Below, piece after piece: positions 42,639-50,409 of a stretch of 64,000 nucleotides of DNA; within the stretch, counting starts at the first letter, position 1, and every line of letters begins with the position of its first letter. The notes beneath the pieces were generated by a model that was given only the letters and a program-made list of their open reading frames with translations, was not told the origin of the DNA and made no database searches. Source of the stretch: JBJHCA01 sp050485785 (GTDB lineage: Bacteria; Bacteroidota; Bacteroidia; Chitinophagales; Saprospiraceae); NCBI GenBank assembly GCA_050485785.1, contig JBJHCA010000001.1, positions 1-64,000 of the forward strand, read 5' to 3'. Both the position numbers and the translations under genes were made by a program.

Positions 42639-43664
42639 ATGAAGCACTTTAACATTTACCGTTTGATCTTGTTCTCAGCCATGGCTTTGTCGAGTATCCA
42701 TACTATGGATCTCAAGGCACAGGACCCGGTGTACAGTCAGTTTTATGCAGCGCCTCTTCAGATGAATGCCGCACTTACGGGCACCACCTATGCACCGCGG
42801 ATTATGCTGAATTACCGCAATCAATGGCCGGGCATGATGAATGCCTATGTTACGTATAGTGCTGCCTATGATCAGTATGTTGAAGCCATCAACAGCGGAT
42901 TTGGTGTTTCAATCATGGCCGATGCAGCAGGAGACGGCGTTTATCGTACTACCGGCATAGGAGGGCATTATGCTTACAGCCTGCAGCTTACTGAAAGCAT
43001 TTTTTTGCGGGGCGGACTGGAAGCCAACTACCATCAGATCAGGCTTGACTGGGACCGGCTGATATTTCCCGGCGATATTGATCCGTTTGACGGGGTGATT
43101 GACGGTCAGAACAGCGAACCCCGTCCTGATCAGCTGACCAACAGTCACATCAGTCTGGGAACCGGAGTACTGGCCTATGCGCGATACGGTTACATTGGCG
43201 TGTCACTCAAACATTTGAATTCACCTGACGAATCGTTTCTCGACGTCAATTCCATAGCCAGTATAGTGCCAATTCGATTGGGTGTGCAGGCCGGGGGACA
43301 GATCCCCATTACTGATCATCCTCAAAAACGAGATGTACAGTACATTTCACCCAATATTGTGTTTTTGAAGCAAGGCGAATTTACGCAGGTAAACATGGGT
43401 GCTTTCCTTCGCATCAATTCGATTTACGGTGGAGCGTGGTACCGCCATGCTGGAACAAACAGCGATGCCATCATTGCCATGGCCGGGGTACAGTTTGGTG
43501 TATTTCGCTTTGCATACAGCTACGACATTACGGTTTCGGGTTTAGCCGGTGTATCGGGCGGTGCACATGAGATTTCACTGATCATCAATTTTGATGAGAG
43601 TGAGGAAGTGAAGAGAAGGAGGAAATCGAGAATGTATCTTGAATGCCCTGGAATATTGAGGTAG
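42639..43664 (+). CDS. PorP/SprF-family T9SS membrane protein
   Basis: About 341 residues from ATG at 42639 (MKHFNIYRLILFSAMALSS); a TTG at 42627 is an in-frame but unlikely start. The signature DPVYSQFYAAPLQMNAALTG is that of the PorP/SprF family, followed by a beta-barrel with alternating hydrophobic strands (GFGVSIMADAAGDGVYRTTG, ILAYARYGYIGVSLKHLNS-like). These proteins are outer membrane partners of T9SS, some specific to particular cargo. The gene is divergent from porU and precedes gldJ by 159 bp. Confidence 0.9.
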   Translation: MKHFNIYRLILFSAMALSSIHTMDLKAQDPVYSQFYAAPLQMNAALTGTTYAPRIMLNYRNQWPGMMNAYVTYSAAYDQYVEAINSGFGVSIMADAAGDGVYRTTGIGGHYAYSLQLTESIFLRGGLEANYHQIRLDWDRLIFPGDIDPFDGVIDGQNSEPRPDQLTNSHISLGTGVLAYARYGYIGVSLKHLNSPDESFLDVNSIASIVPIRLGVQAGGQIPITDHPQKRDVQYISPNIVFLKQGEFTQVNMGAFLRINSIYGGAWYRHAGTNSDAIIAMAGVQFGVFRFAYSYDITVSGLAGVSGGAHEISLIINFDESEEVKRRRKSRMYLECPGILR

Positions 43665-43777
43665 TGTTAAAACCACCGTTGATTATACTGAACCTGTGGG
43701 AATGCCGTTATTTCCGCGTCCGGATAATTTTAACAGGAGAAAATTTTGCCTTCGGGTGAATGTTCCGACAAATTAGC

Positions 43778-43785
43778 TATTTTTG
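43778..43785 (+). promoter_or_regulatory. Candidate -7 promoter element for gldJ
   Basis: TATTTTTG, fitting TAnnTTTG, 38 nt upstream of the gldJ ATG, in the porP-gldJ gap. Confidence 0.45.
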
Positions 43786-43823
43786 CGATCCGCTTTATTA
43801 AAGTATTAAGGTAAAACTATTCC

Positions 43824-45335
43824 ATGTTACGAGCCAATTTTTCATTTTACTTTGCTCTTGCAGCTGCTTTACTGATATTGAGTTCATGCGGCCGGAAGGA
43901 GCGATCATCCACTACCGGCTGGGTGTATAACGACGAGAAATGGGGAGGTTTTGAGAAAACCCTCAATTACGAAGGTCAGCCTACCGGGCCCAATCTTGTG
44001 TTGATTCAGGGTGGTACGTTCAATATGGGCGTTACTGAGCAGGACGTTATGTTTCGCTGGGATAATATCCCCAGAAGGGTAACAGTGTCCAGTTTTTATA
44101 TGGATGAAACCGAGGTGTCCAATATCGATTACCGGGAATACCTGTACTGGCTGAATCGCGTATTTGGTGAAACCTATCCGGAAGTTTATCGTCGGGCATT
44201 GCCGGATACCCTGGTTTGGCGTGAAGAGTTGGCTTATAACGAGCCCTACGTGCAAACTTATTTCCGTCACCCTTCGTACGATGATTATCCGGTGGTTGGT
44301 GTCAACTGGCTTCAGGCTACTGAGTATGCCCGCTGGCGGACTGACCGTGTTAATGAAATGATTCTGATCGAGCGCGGTATCCTGAATACCAATCCCGATC
44401 AACGCGATGAAGACAATTTCAATACCGAGGCTTACCTGGCTCGTCAATACGAGGGCAGTGTGCGCAGAAACCTTCGCAACTTAGGCCCCGGAGGCGGTGA
44501 GCGCCCTGTTCGTTTTGAAGACGGTATACTGTTACCTGAGTATCGTCTGCCTACTGAGGCAGAGTGGGAATATGCAGCTTTGGCATTGATCGGCAATCAA
44601 TCTCATGACCGTGATGAGCGGATCACCGACCGCCGAATTTATCCCTGGAATGGAACTACCGTAAGGTACCAACGCAGAAACCGCGATCAGGGCAAGATAC
44701 TTGCTAACTTTAAGCGCGGAGCCGGTGATTACATGGGTATGGCCGGTCGTTTAAATGATAATGCGCCAATACCCGGACCGGTACGTTCATTCCTGCCCAA
44801 TGATTTTGGATTGTACAACATGGCCGGAAATGTGAGTGAGTGGGTTATGGATGTTTATCGTCCGCTTACCTCTACCACACTGGTGGATGTTGATCAGCAG
44901 GATCTCAATCCATTCAGGGGTAATGTATTTATGGAGAAAATTCGCGATGAATATGGGGAACTGGTGGAAAAGGATTCATTGGGACGTATCAGGTATCAGG
45001 TAGTTCGCGATGAGGATGTTGCCGACAGGCTGAATTACCGCCGCGGAAATGTACTCGATTACCTGGACGGTGATGACATGTCAGAAGTAACCTACGACTA
45101 TGGGGTATCGTCGCTCATCAATAATGAAAGCCGCGTAATCAAGGGTGGTTCATGGGCCGACAGAGCTTACTGGTTGTCGCCCGGTGCGCGCCGTTTTATG
45201 CAAGAGCACCAGTCAACCCGCACAGTGGGATTCCGTTGTGCCATGACACGTGTGGGAGCACCTGAGGCCAACAACAAGCGAGGGGGTAATGAATTCCGCT
45301 CGGAAAGGCCGCGAAGAGTAAATCGTCGTTATTAA
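43824..45335 (+). CDS. gldJ: GldJ, gliding/T9SS lipoprotein (FGE-sulfatase-like)
   Basis: The 503-residue lipoprotein (lipobox ILSSC, Cys21) has the formylglycine-generating-enzyme-like fold of GldJ/GldK: LVLIQGGTFNMG, YMDETEVSNIDYREYL, VVGVNWLQATEYARWR, YRLPTEAEWEYAA, NMAGNVSEWVMD and the closing GGSWADRAYWLSPGARRF. The early GWVYNDEKWGGFE segment points to GldJ. In Flavobacterium it is needed for gliding and T9SS function. It is followed by a terminator and then murF. Confidence 0.9.
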   Translation: MLRANFSFYFALAAALLILSSCGRKERSSTTGWVYNDEKWGGFEKTLNYEGQPTGPNLVLIQGGTFNMGVTEQDVMFRWDNIPRRVTVSSFYMDETEVSNIDYREYLYWLNRVFGETYPEVYRRALPDTLVWREELAYNEPYVQTYFRHPSYDDYPVVGVNWLQATEYARWRTDRVNEMILIERGILNTNPDQRDEDNFNTEAYLARQYEGSVRRNLRNLGPGGGERPVRFEDGILLPEYRLPTEAEWEYAALALIGNQSHDRDERITDRRIYPWNGTTVRYQRRNRDQGKILANFKRGAGDYMGMAGRLNDNAPIPGPVRSFLPNDFGLYNMAGNVSEWVMDVYRPLTSTTLVDVDQQDLNPFRGNVFMEKIRDEYGELVEKDSLGRIRYQVVRDEDVADRLNYRRGNVLDYLDGDDMSEVTYDYGVSSLINNESRVIKGGSWADRAYWLSPGARRFMQEHQSTRTVGFRCAMTRVGAPEANNKRGGNEFRSERPRRVNRRY

Positions 45336-45365
45336 TTTGGTTACTATCCTCAAGTTAAGCAGAAT

Positions 45366-45406
45366 AAAAAAACGCCCTTCAGCTAAGCATTGAAGGGCGT
45401 TTTTTA
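45366..45406 (+). terminator. Intrinsic terminator between gldJ and murF
   Basis: A 13-bp perfect stem (AAAACGCCCTTCA 45369-45381, TGAAGGGCGTTTT 45391-45403) with a 9-nt loop and a T run ends 19 nt before the murF ATG. No promoter is seen in that short gap. Confidence 0.85.
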
Positions 45407-45425
45407 TTTTTACCCGGTATTTACC

Positions 45426-46766
45426 ATGACACCAAAACAAACTGAATCACTTTACCGGATATTCCGGAACAGTTCCGGGGTATCTACCGACTCCCGAAGC
45501 ATAGCGGCCGGGGAAATATATTTTGCTCTGAGCGGAGAACGCTTTGATGGCCATCATTTTGTAGAGGACGCCTTGCGAAAGGGAGCTTCCGTGGCCGTAA
45601 TAAAGCATGAATATCTGAAGACCGGCAGCCAATTGCCGGATAAGATTTTCCCGGTGGATGATCCGCTTGAAGCTCTGCAACAACTTGCACTTCATCATCG
45701 CAGGCAGTTTGAAGGCATGTGTCTGGCCTTAACAGGCTCCAATGGGAAAACCACCACCAGGGAGTTACTCAATGCCGTTTTATCCACCACTTTAAATGTA
45801 CATGCCACGGAAGGCAATCTGAACAACCATATCGGGGTACCGCTTACTATACTTCGCATGCCTGATGAATGTGAATTGCTGCTGTTGGAGATGGGAGCCA
45901 ATCACATTGGAGAGATTGATACCCTGTGCAAAATCGGCCTGCCGGATTACGGACTGGTAACCAATATTGCCGCTGCCCATCTGGAGGGTTTCGGCGGAAT
46001 TGAAGGGGTGGTGAAAGCCAAGGGAGAACTGTATCAACACCTGTGTGACCACGGCAAAGTGGCATTTTACGATGAAAGTGCTGCTCATCTTTCTGCCATG
46101 ATCCCCTGCGATAAAGGAGTTTCCTATGCTGCGGTTCTGACACAGCATCAGGTGTTGGTTGAATTGGACGAACTTCAGCCGGTACACGGTGGGTTGAGGT
46201 ATAAAATGGTAACCGGTGATCACACCTTTTCAGTGACCACAGCACTCACAGGGGCATACAATCTGCAAAATATCAAAGCGGCCATTGCCGTAGGGCTTTA
46301 CATGGGCATTCATTCTCATGCCATCAATCACGCACTGGAGCAATACCGGCCCGCAAATATGCGAAGTCAGCTGGTTGAAATGGGTGAATGCCGGGTTATA
46401 TTGGATGCATATAATGCTAACCCCGCCAGTATGGAACTGGCTATTCGGAACCTGTCAATGTTTCCCGGTAAAAAACTGGCCGTGCTTGGCGATATGCTCG
46501 AGTTGGGTGCAGAAGAGCACCACTACCACCGCAGTATCATAGAACTTGCGCTTTCTGTTGATGATCTTGAAATCATCTGTGTCGGCCCGCGATTCAGGGA
46601 TGCTGGCCCTGTAAACGGGCGCATACGTTACACAGACAGCAGCGAGGAAGCCGGAGAAATGCTGACCCATGAACTGCCTCCTGGAGTGTTGACCATACTT
46701 TTTAAAGGCTCTCGCAGTATCCGGGTGGACAAAGCTTTCAGTATCATGAAAGAAAGACTGAAGTAG
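45426..46766 (+). CDS. murF: UDP-N-acetylmuramoyl-tripeptide-D-alanyl-D-alanine ligase
   Basis: About 446 residues from ATG at 45426 (MTPKQTESLYRIFRNSSGVSTDSRSI). The ATP site is LALTGSNGKTTTRELL, with LLLEMGANHIGEID and LDAYNANPASMELA, all typical MurF motifs. It adds D-Ala-D-Ala to UDP-MurNAc-tripeptide, the last cytoplasmic precursor step. It follows gldJ, an order seen in other Bacteroidota, but a strong terminator stands directly upstream. Confidence 0.93.
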   Translation: MTPKQTESLYRIFRNSSGVSTDSRSIAAGEIYFALSGERFDGHHFVEDALRKGASVAVIKHEYLKTGSQLPDKIFPVDDPLEALQQLALHHRRQFEGMCLALTGSNGKTTTRELLNAVLSTTLNVHATEGNLNNHIGVPLTILRMPDECELLLLEMGANHIGEIDTLCKIGLPDYGLVTNIAAAHLEGFGGIEGVVKAKGELYQHLCDHGKVAFYDESAAHLSAMIPCDKGVSYAAVLTQHQVLVELDELQPVHGGLRYKMVTGDHTFSVTTALTGAYNLQNIKAAIAVGLYMGIHSHAINHALEQYRPANMRSQLVEMGECRVILDAYNANPASMELAIRNLSMFPGKKLAVLGDMLELGAEEHHYHRSIIELALSVDDLEIICVGPRFRDAGPVNGRIRYTDSSEEAGEMLTHELPPGVLTILFKGSRSIRVDKAFSIMKERLK

Positions 46767-46825
46767 CGTTAACCAGTAACCGGGTTCACATCGTTTACCG
46801 GTTCAGGATGCCAGCCCGGTTGAGA

Positions 46826-47911
46826 TTATCCTGAAACAGGTCTGTAATTTTTAATGGTTTGGTGTATAGCCCGGAGAATCTTTAGGTTGAGGGGATGATC
46901 TGTTTCGTCAATGCTTTGTTCGTAAACAGACATCATAAGGAAGGCAAAATAGTCGGCAATAATTTCGTCGGGATGAATGATGTAATTGGTAAGTGTGCCA
47001 ATGTTTTGCCTGAATTCAGGAAAAGTTTCGTGTTCAATAACCTCCGTTTTTACTTCAGATCCAACCACATTAAAGAAGGCAAATTGAAGCACATCAAAAA
47101 ACTGCAACGTTTCATCGAATTCATCGGGTACTTCAGCAAAAATCAAGGGAACACCTAAAGTGTGGGGATCAAATCTGAAAAGATAATGGATGTTAACTCC
47201 ATCGGGATTGGAAAGTCTGGCAGTTTCAAGCGGAAGTGGCAATTGCAAAGGAGCATCGGCGGGATAAAATCCGATGATTTCATACAGTTGATGGCGCAAA
47301 TCCGGATGATAGCGGGAGATGATATGAAAAACTTCATGGTAGATCACTCGTCTGAAATTGTGTCGGTCCATTCCTTGGGTTGGTGTGTAAGCGGGAGAAC
47401 CGGCCGGGTTAGGGATGACATTCCGGGGAACAATAATGGCATTTTGCCGTGTATACCAAACGCCGGCACCATAGTGCCTGCCATCGGTTTTTACCATGTA
47501 CACCGGTTCACTGAATAGTGAGGGGTTAAGGTGGTTTAAATTTTGAGCAGCCTGTTGCAGTAATGGGGCAATGGCAGATTTATCGGACTCAGTCCAGGGC
47601 ATGACGCTTTCCTGCAGGCTATGCAGGTATTCTTCCCTCAGGCTGCGCAACAAAAAGTTATCCCAAAAATCCAGATCGTCCCAATCCGTTGAACTGCTAA
47701 ACATCTGTAACTGCAGAAGCATGTCCATGGCGGTTATCTGTTCAAAAAAGCCTTCCAGGGTATCCGTTGAAATGAGTACCTGTTGTTTTGAATGGTCCGG
47801 CCATACAAACGGGTCTTTGCCGGATTGAGCACAGCCGTACAATAAAAAGCCTGTGAACAGAAAGCTTTTTGCAATGAATTGCCATGAAACTATAAACCGG
47901 TTTACATCCAT
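46826..47911 (-). CDS. Zincin-type metalloprotease lipoprotein
   Basis: The 361-residue lipoprotein (FLLYGC, Cys27) has an HExxH motif in VIYHEVFHIISRYHP (near residue 190) and a likely third ligand region HPDEIIADYFAFLM near residue 320, arranged as in putative zinc-binding metallopeptidases of Bacteroidota. It should act in the periplasm or on the surface. A dispersed-element core (copy J) lies in residues about 80-88 (DFWDNFLL), in the same sense as the gene. Its natural substrate is unknown. Confidence 0.8.
   Translation of the reverse strand: MDVNRFIVSWQFIAKSFLFTGFLLYGCAQSGKDPFVWPDHSKQQVLISTDTLEGFFEQITAMDMLLQLQMFSSSTDWDDLDFWDNFLLRSLREEYLHSLQESVMPWTESDKSAIAPLLQQAAQNLNHLNPSLFSEPVYMVKTDGRHYGAGVWYTRQNAIIVPRNVIPNPAGSPAYTPTQGMDRHNFRRVIYHEVFHIISRYHPDLRHQLYEIIGFYPADAPLQLPLPLETARLSNPDGVNIHYLFRFDPHTLGVPLIFAEVPDEFDETLQFFDVLQFAFFNVVGSEVKTEVIEHETFPEFRQNIGTLTNYIIHPDEIIADYFAFLMMSVYEQSIDETDHPLNLKILRAIHQTIKNYRPVSG
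47649..47670 (-). repeat. Dispersed element core inside zincin gene, copy J
   Basis: Minus-strand ATTTTTGGGATAACTTTTTG then TTG, matching the core box almost exactly, in frame with the metalloprotease gene. Lacks a clear hairpin after it, so chance resemblance is possible. Confidence 0.4.
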
Positions 47912-48170
47912 GAAAAATAACTGAGTGGTGATTTTTAGCTGTTGACCAAGGGTTTGGTGAATGCGGAAGAGACTTTTAACTTTGTGATAATCAATAAAGT
48001 TGAACCGTAAAGCTCAACAAAACTTTGAATTTTTTTACGGGTGTTTTGCAAAACCGTATCCACCTGAAACTGGTAATCAATATGTCATCCAGTAAGCAAC
48101 TACAACCGGATGCCCGGGTTTTCCGGATCGGGTGATCAGCTTTGCCGGCATAATAAGCAAAACGAAAGAT

Positions 48171-48800
48171 ATGAAATTGATTCCCGTGTTTCCTCTTCGG
48201 CTTATCGTTTTTCCCGGCGAAAGGGTAAATCTGCACATTTTTGAACCGCGATACAAAAAGCTGATCAGTGACATCCGCAATACCGACCGGCGTTTTGGCA
48301 TTTCGCCTTTTGTTGATGAGAAGCTGGCAGAAACCGGAACTGAAACAGAAGTGATCAGTATTGCCCGTGAATACCCTGGTGGTGAAATGGATATCACTGT
48401 TGAAGGGAAGGAACTGTACCGCATAACCCAATTTTTTGAAAGCAGCCATCCCGACAGCTATGCCAATGCAGAGATCACATACGCACCCCATACACTGGAA
48501 GGCGGGGATCCCTACATGTATGCCGAAATACTGAAATACCTGGAGCAATTGTTTGAAGTGCTAAAATTGGACAGAGCACTGCCTGATTCGCCATTTTCCT
48601 ATTGCTGTTACGATGTGGCCCATGTTGCGGGCATGAGTCTGAATGAAGAATACGAATTACTTTGCATACCGGATGAAGCCGGGCGGCAAAAGTATATGCT
48701 CGATCATTTGAAGACTTTTCTGCCACATGCGCATAAAGTGCAGCGACTTAAGCAACTTGCAGCCCTCAACGGGCATTTCAGAAACCTGAAACTGGACTGA
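48171..48800 (+). CDS. Lon N-terminal (substrate-binding) domain protein
   Basis: About 209 residues from ATG at 48171 (MKLIPVFPLRLIVFPGERVNLHIFEPRYKKL), a stand-alone Lon-type substrate-binding domain. It has no ATPase or protease part. The family binds unfolded polypeptides or unknown partners. Its stop codon abuts that of the convergent potassium channel gene without a gap. A 12-bp perfect palindrome lies upstream at 48043-48054. Confidence 0.85.
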   Translation: MKLIPVFPLRLIVFPGERVNLHIFEPRYKKLISDIRNTDRRFGISPFVDEKLAETGTETEVISIAREYPGGEMDITVEGKELYRITQFFESSHPDSYANAEITYAPHTLEGGDPYMYAEILKYLEQLFEVLKLDRALPDSPFSYCCYDVAHVAGMSLNEEYELLCIPDEAGRQKYMLDHLKTFLPHAHKVQRLKQLAALNGHFRNLKLD

Positions 48801-49604
48801 TTACTCCTGATCATGTTTTTTTCCACAGTGGGGGCAATCATTTTTTTGTTCATCGCGGGCTTTGGCCAGCTGATCACCGAAGCCGGAAGCGAGAATGCCG
48901 GCAGGAAGGGCAAAAAGCCCCACTCCGATAATGGCGATGATGCCACCTAAAAATTTCCCGAAACCGGTTATGGGGTAAATGTCGCCATATCCAACCGTGG
49001 TGAGGGTGGCAATTCCCCACCACATCGTTTCGGGGATGCTGGAGAAGTTTTCGGGTTGGGCTGCATTTTCCACATAATACATGATGGTAGAGGTAATGAG
49101 CAGCATGAACAGCGTGAAAAAAATGGCGATAATCAGTTCCTCGCGCTTTTCTTTCACCACGTCATTGATCAGGGTAAGAGCCTTGACATAGCGGGCCACT
49201 TTGAATATCCTGAAAACCCGGAATACGCGGAGAATTCTAAGCAAGCGAAGATCGATGCCGAGCAGCGGAAGGAAAAAAGGCAGAATGGCCAGAAAATCGA
49301 TGATGAGAAGGGGAGTGAAAGCGTAACGGATATTGCCCGTTACCGGTGTGCGGAAATCCGGATGTTCATTGGCAGACCAAATTCTCAACACATACTCTAC
49401 GGAAAAAATGAATACCGAAATGGCCTCAAACCAGAAAAAAAATGCGGGGAACTGCTGATAGACTGGCTGAATAGACTCAATGACAATGGCCGCAACATTC
49501 AGAATAATGAGTGTAATAATGAAAACATCCACTTTCCAGCTCAGATCGCCTGGGCGTTCCGAAACTTCCAGAATGTTGAAAATGCGTTTTTTGAGGGTGG
49601 CCAT
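48801..49604 (-). CDS. Voltage-gated potassium channel-like ion transporter
   Basis: About 267 residues from ATG at 49604 (MATLKKRIFNILEV). Six membrane segments, an S4-like helix with Arg every third residue (RLLRILRVFRVFRIFKVARY) and the selectivity filter TLTTVGYGDIYPITGFGK. The C terminus has a short zinc-binding-like CPHCGKKHD. It would conduct K+ across the inner membrane. The end abuts the Lon-domain gene stop exactly. Confidence 0.88.
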   Translation of the reverse strand: MATLKKRIFNILEVSERPGDLSWKVDVFIITLIILNVAAIVIESIQPVYQQFPAFFFWFEAISVFIFSVEYVLRIWSANEHPDFRTPVTGNIRYAFTPLLIIDFLAILPFFLPLLGIDLRLLRILRVFRVFRIFKVARYVKALTLINDVVKEKREELIIAIFFTLFMLLITSTIMYYVENAAQPENFSSIPETMWWGIATLTTVGYGDIYPITGFGKFLGGIIAIIGVGLFALPAGILASGFGDQLAKARDEQKNDCPHCGKKHDQE

Positions 49605-49679
49605 AAGCAAAGTTTGGTCCGCTAATTTACCGGAAGTTTTACGGCCTGTCAAGTGGATGCATTTTTAATTTACTGCAAC

Positions 49680-50306
49680 TCAGTCAAGCCGGTAAATTTC
49701 CATAATGTTTTCCAGGATTTGCTCAAAGGGAATCTGCAGGTCTTTCAGCGTTCCTGTTTTCAGGTCAAATACCCAGCCATGCACTTTGAGAGAGCGTTGT
49801 TTACCTGCCTGCTGCACGGCTGCCAGTTTAATGACGTTGACACACTGCTCCTGCACATTGAGTTCTACCAGCCTGTTGTATCGCTTGTCCTCATCAGTTA
49901 TGCCATTGAGTTCATCCCTGTGAAGACGGTACACATCGCGGATGTTCCGAAGCCAGGGATTCAGAATGCCGAGATCCTGGGGCTGCATGGCGGCCTTGAT
50001 ACCGCCGCAACCGTAATGGCCGCACACAATGATGTGTTTAACCTCGAGGTATCGCACGGCATAGTTGATCACGCTCTGTACGTTGAGGTCAAGATTGGGA
50101 ACCAGATTGGCAATATTGCGGTGAATAAACACCTGACCGGGACTTACACCCATCAGCTCTTCGGCAGTAACTCTGCTGTCACTGCATCCAATGTACAGAA
50201 ATTCAGGCGTCTGAGTTTTGGCCAGGTTATTGAAATAGTCATTGTCAAGCTCCAGCTTGCCGGTTACCCATTTTTTGTTGTTGTTAAAAATTTCTGCTAT
50301 CTCCAT
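49680..50306 (-). CDS. Beta-class carbonic anhydrase
   Basis: The 208-residue protein has the zinc ligands Cys41, His97 and Cys100 and the catalytic Asp43-Arg45 pair (CSDSR, CGHYGCGG). It interconverts CO2 and bicarbonate. It is the usual length. The dispersed element copy H lies in the gap beyond its start. Confidence 0.93.
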   Translation of the reverse strand: MEIAEIFNNNKKWVTGKLELDNDYFNNLAKTQTPEFLYIGCSDSRVTAEELMGVSPGQVFIHRNIANLVPNLDLNVQSVINYAVRYLEVKHIIVCGHYGCGGIKAAMQPQDLGILNPWLRNIRDVYRLHRDELNGITDEDKRYNRLVELNVQEQCVNVIKLAAVQQAGKQRSLKVHGWVFDLKTGTLKDLQIPFEQILENIMEIYRLD

Positions 50307-50350
50307 AGGCTTTATTTATTAAGTTTATAGTGGATTAGAATTTGGTGTGT

Positions 50351-50387
50351 TATTTTTGATCACTTTTTGTTGCCGCGCTACGCGCGG
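50351..50387 (+). repeat. Dispersed element with GC hairpin, copy H
   Basis: TATTTTTGATCACTTTTTGT then TG directly precedes a perfect 6-bp hairpin (CCGCGC 50373-50378, loop TAC, GCGCGG 50382-50387). Intergenic between carbonic anhydrase and the next minus-strand gene. Confidence 0.6.
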
Positions 50388-50409
50388 AGTATAGGAGTCG
50401 GTTTAGCCG

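Noticed and set aside
48043..48054. Perfect palindrome GTTTTGCAAAAC
   Set aside because: Could be an operator, but there is no T run for a terminator and no second copy; short AT-rich palindromes are common.
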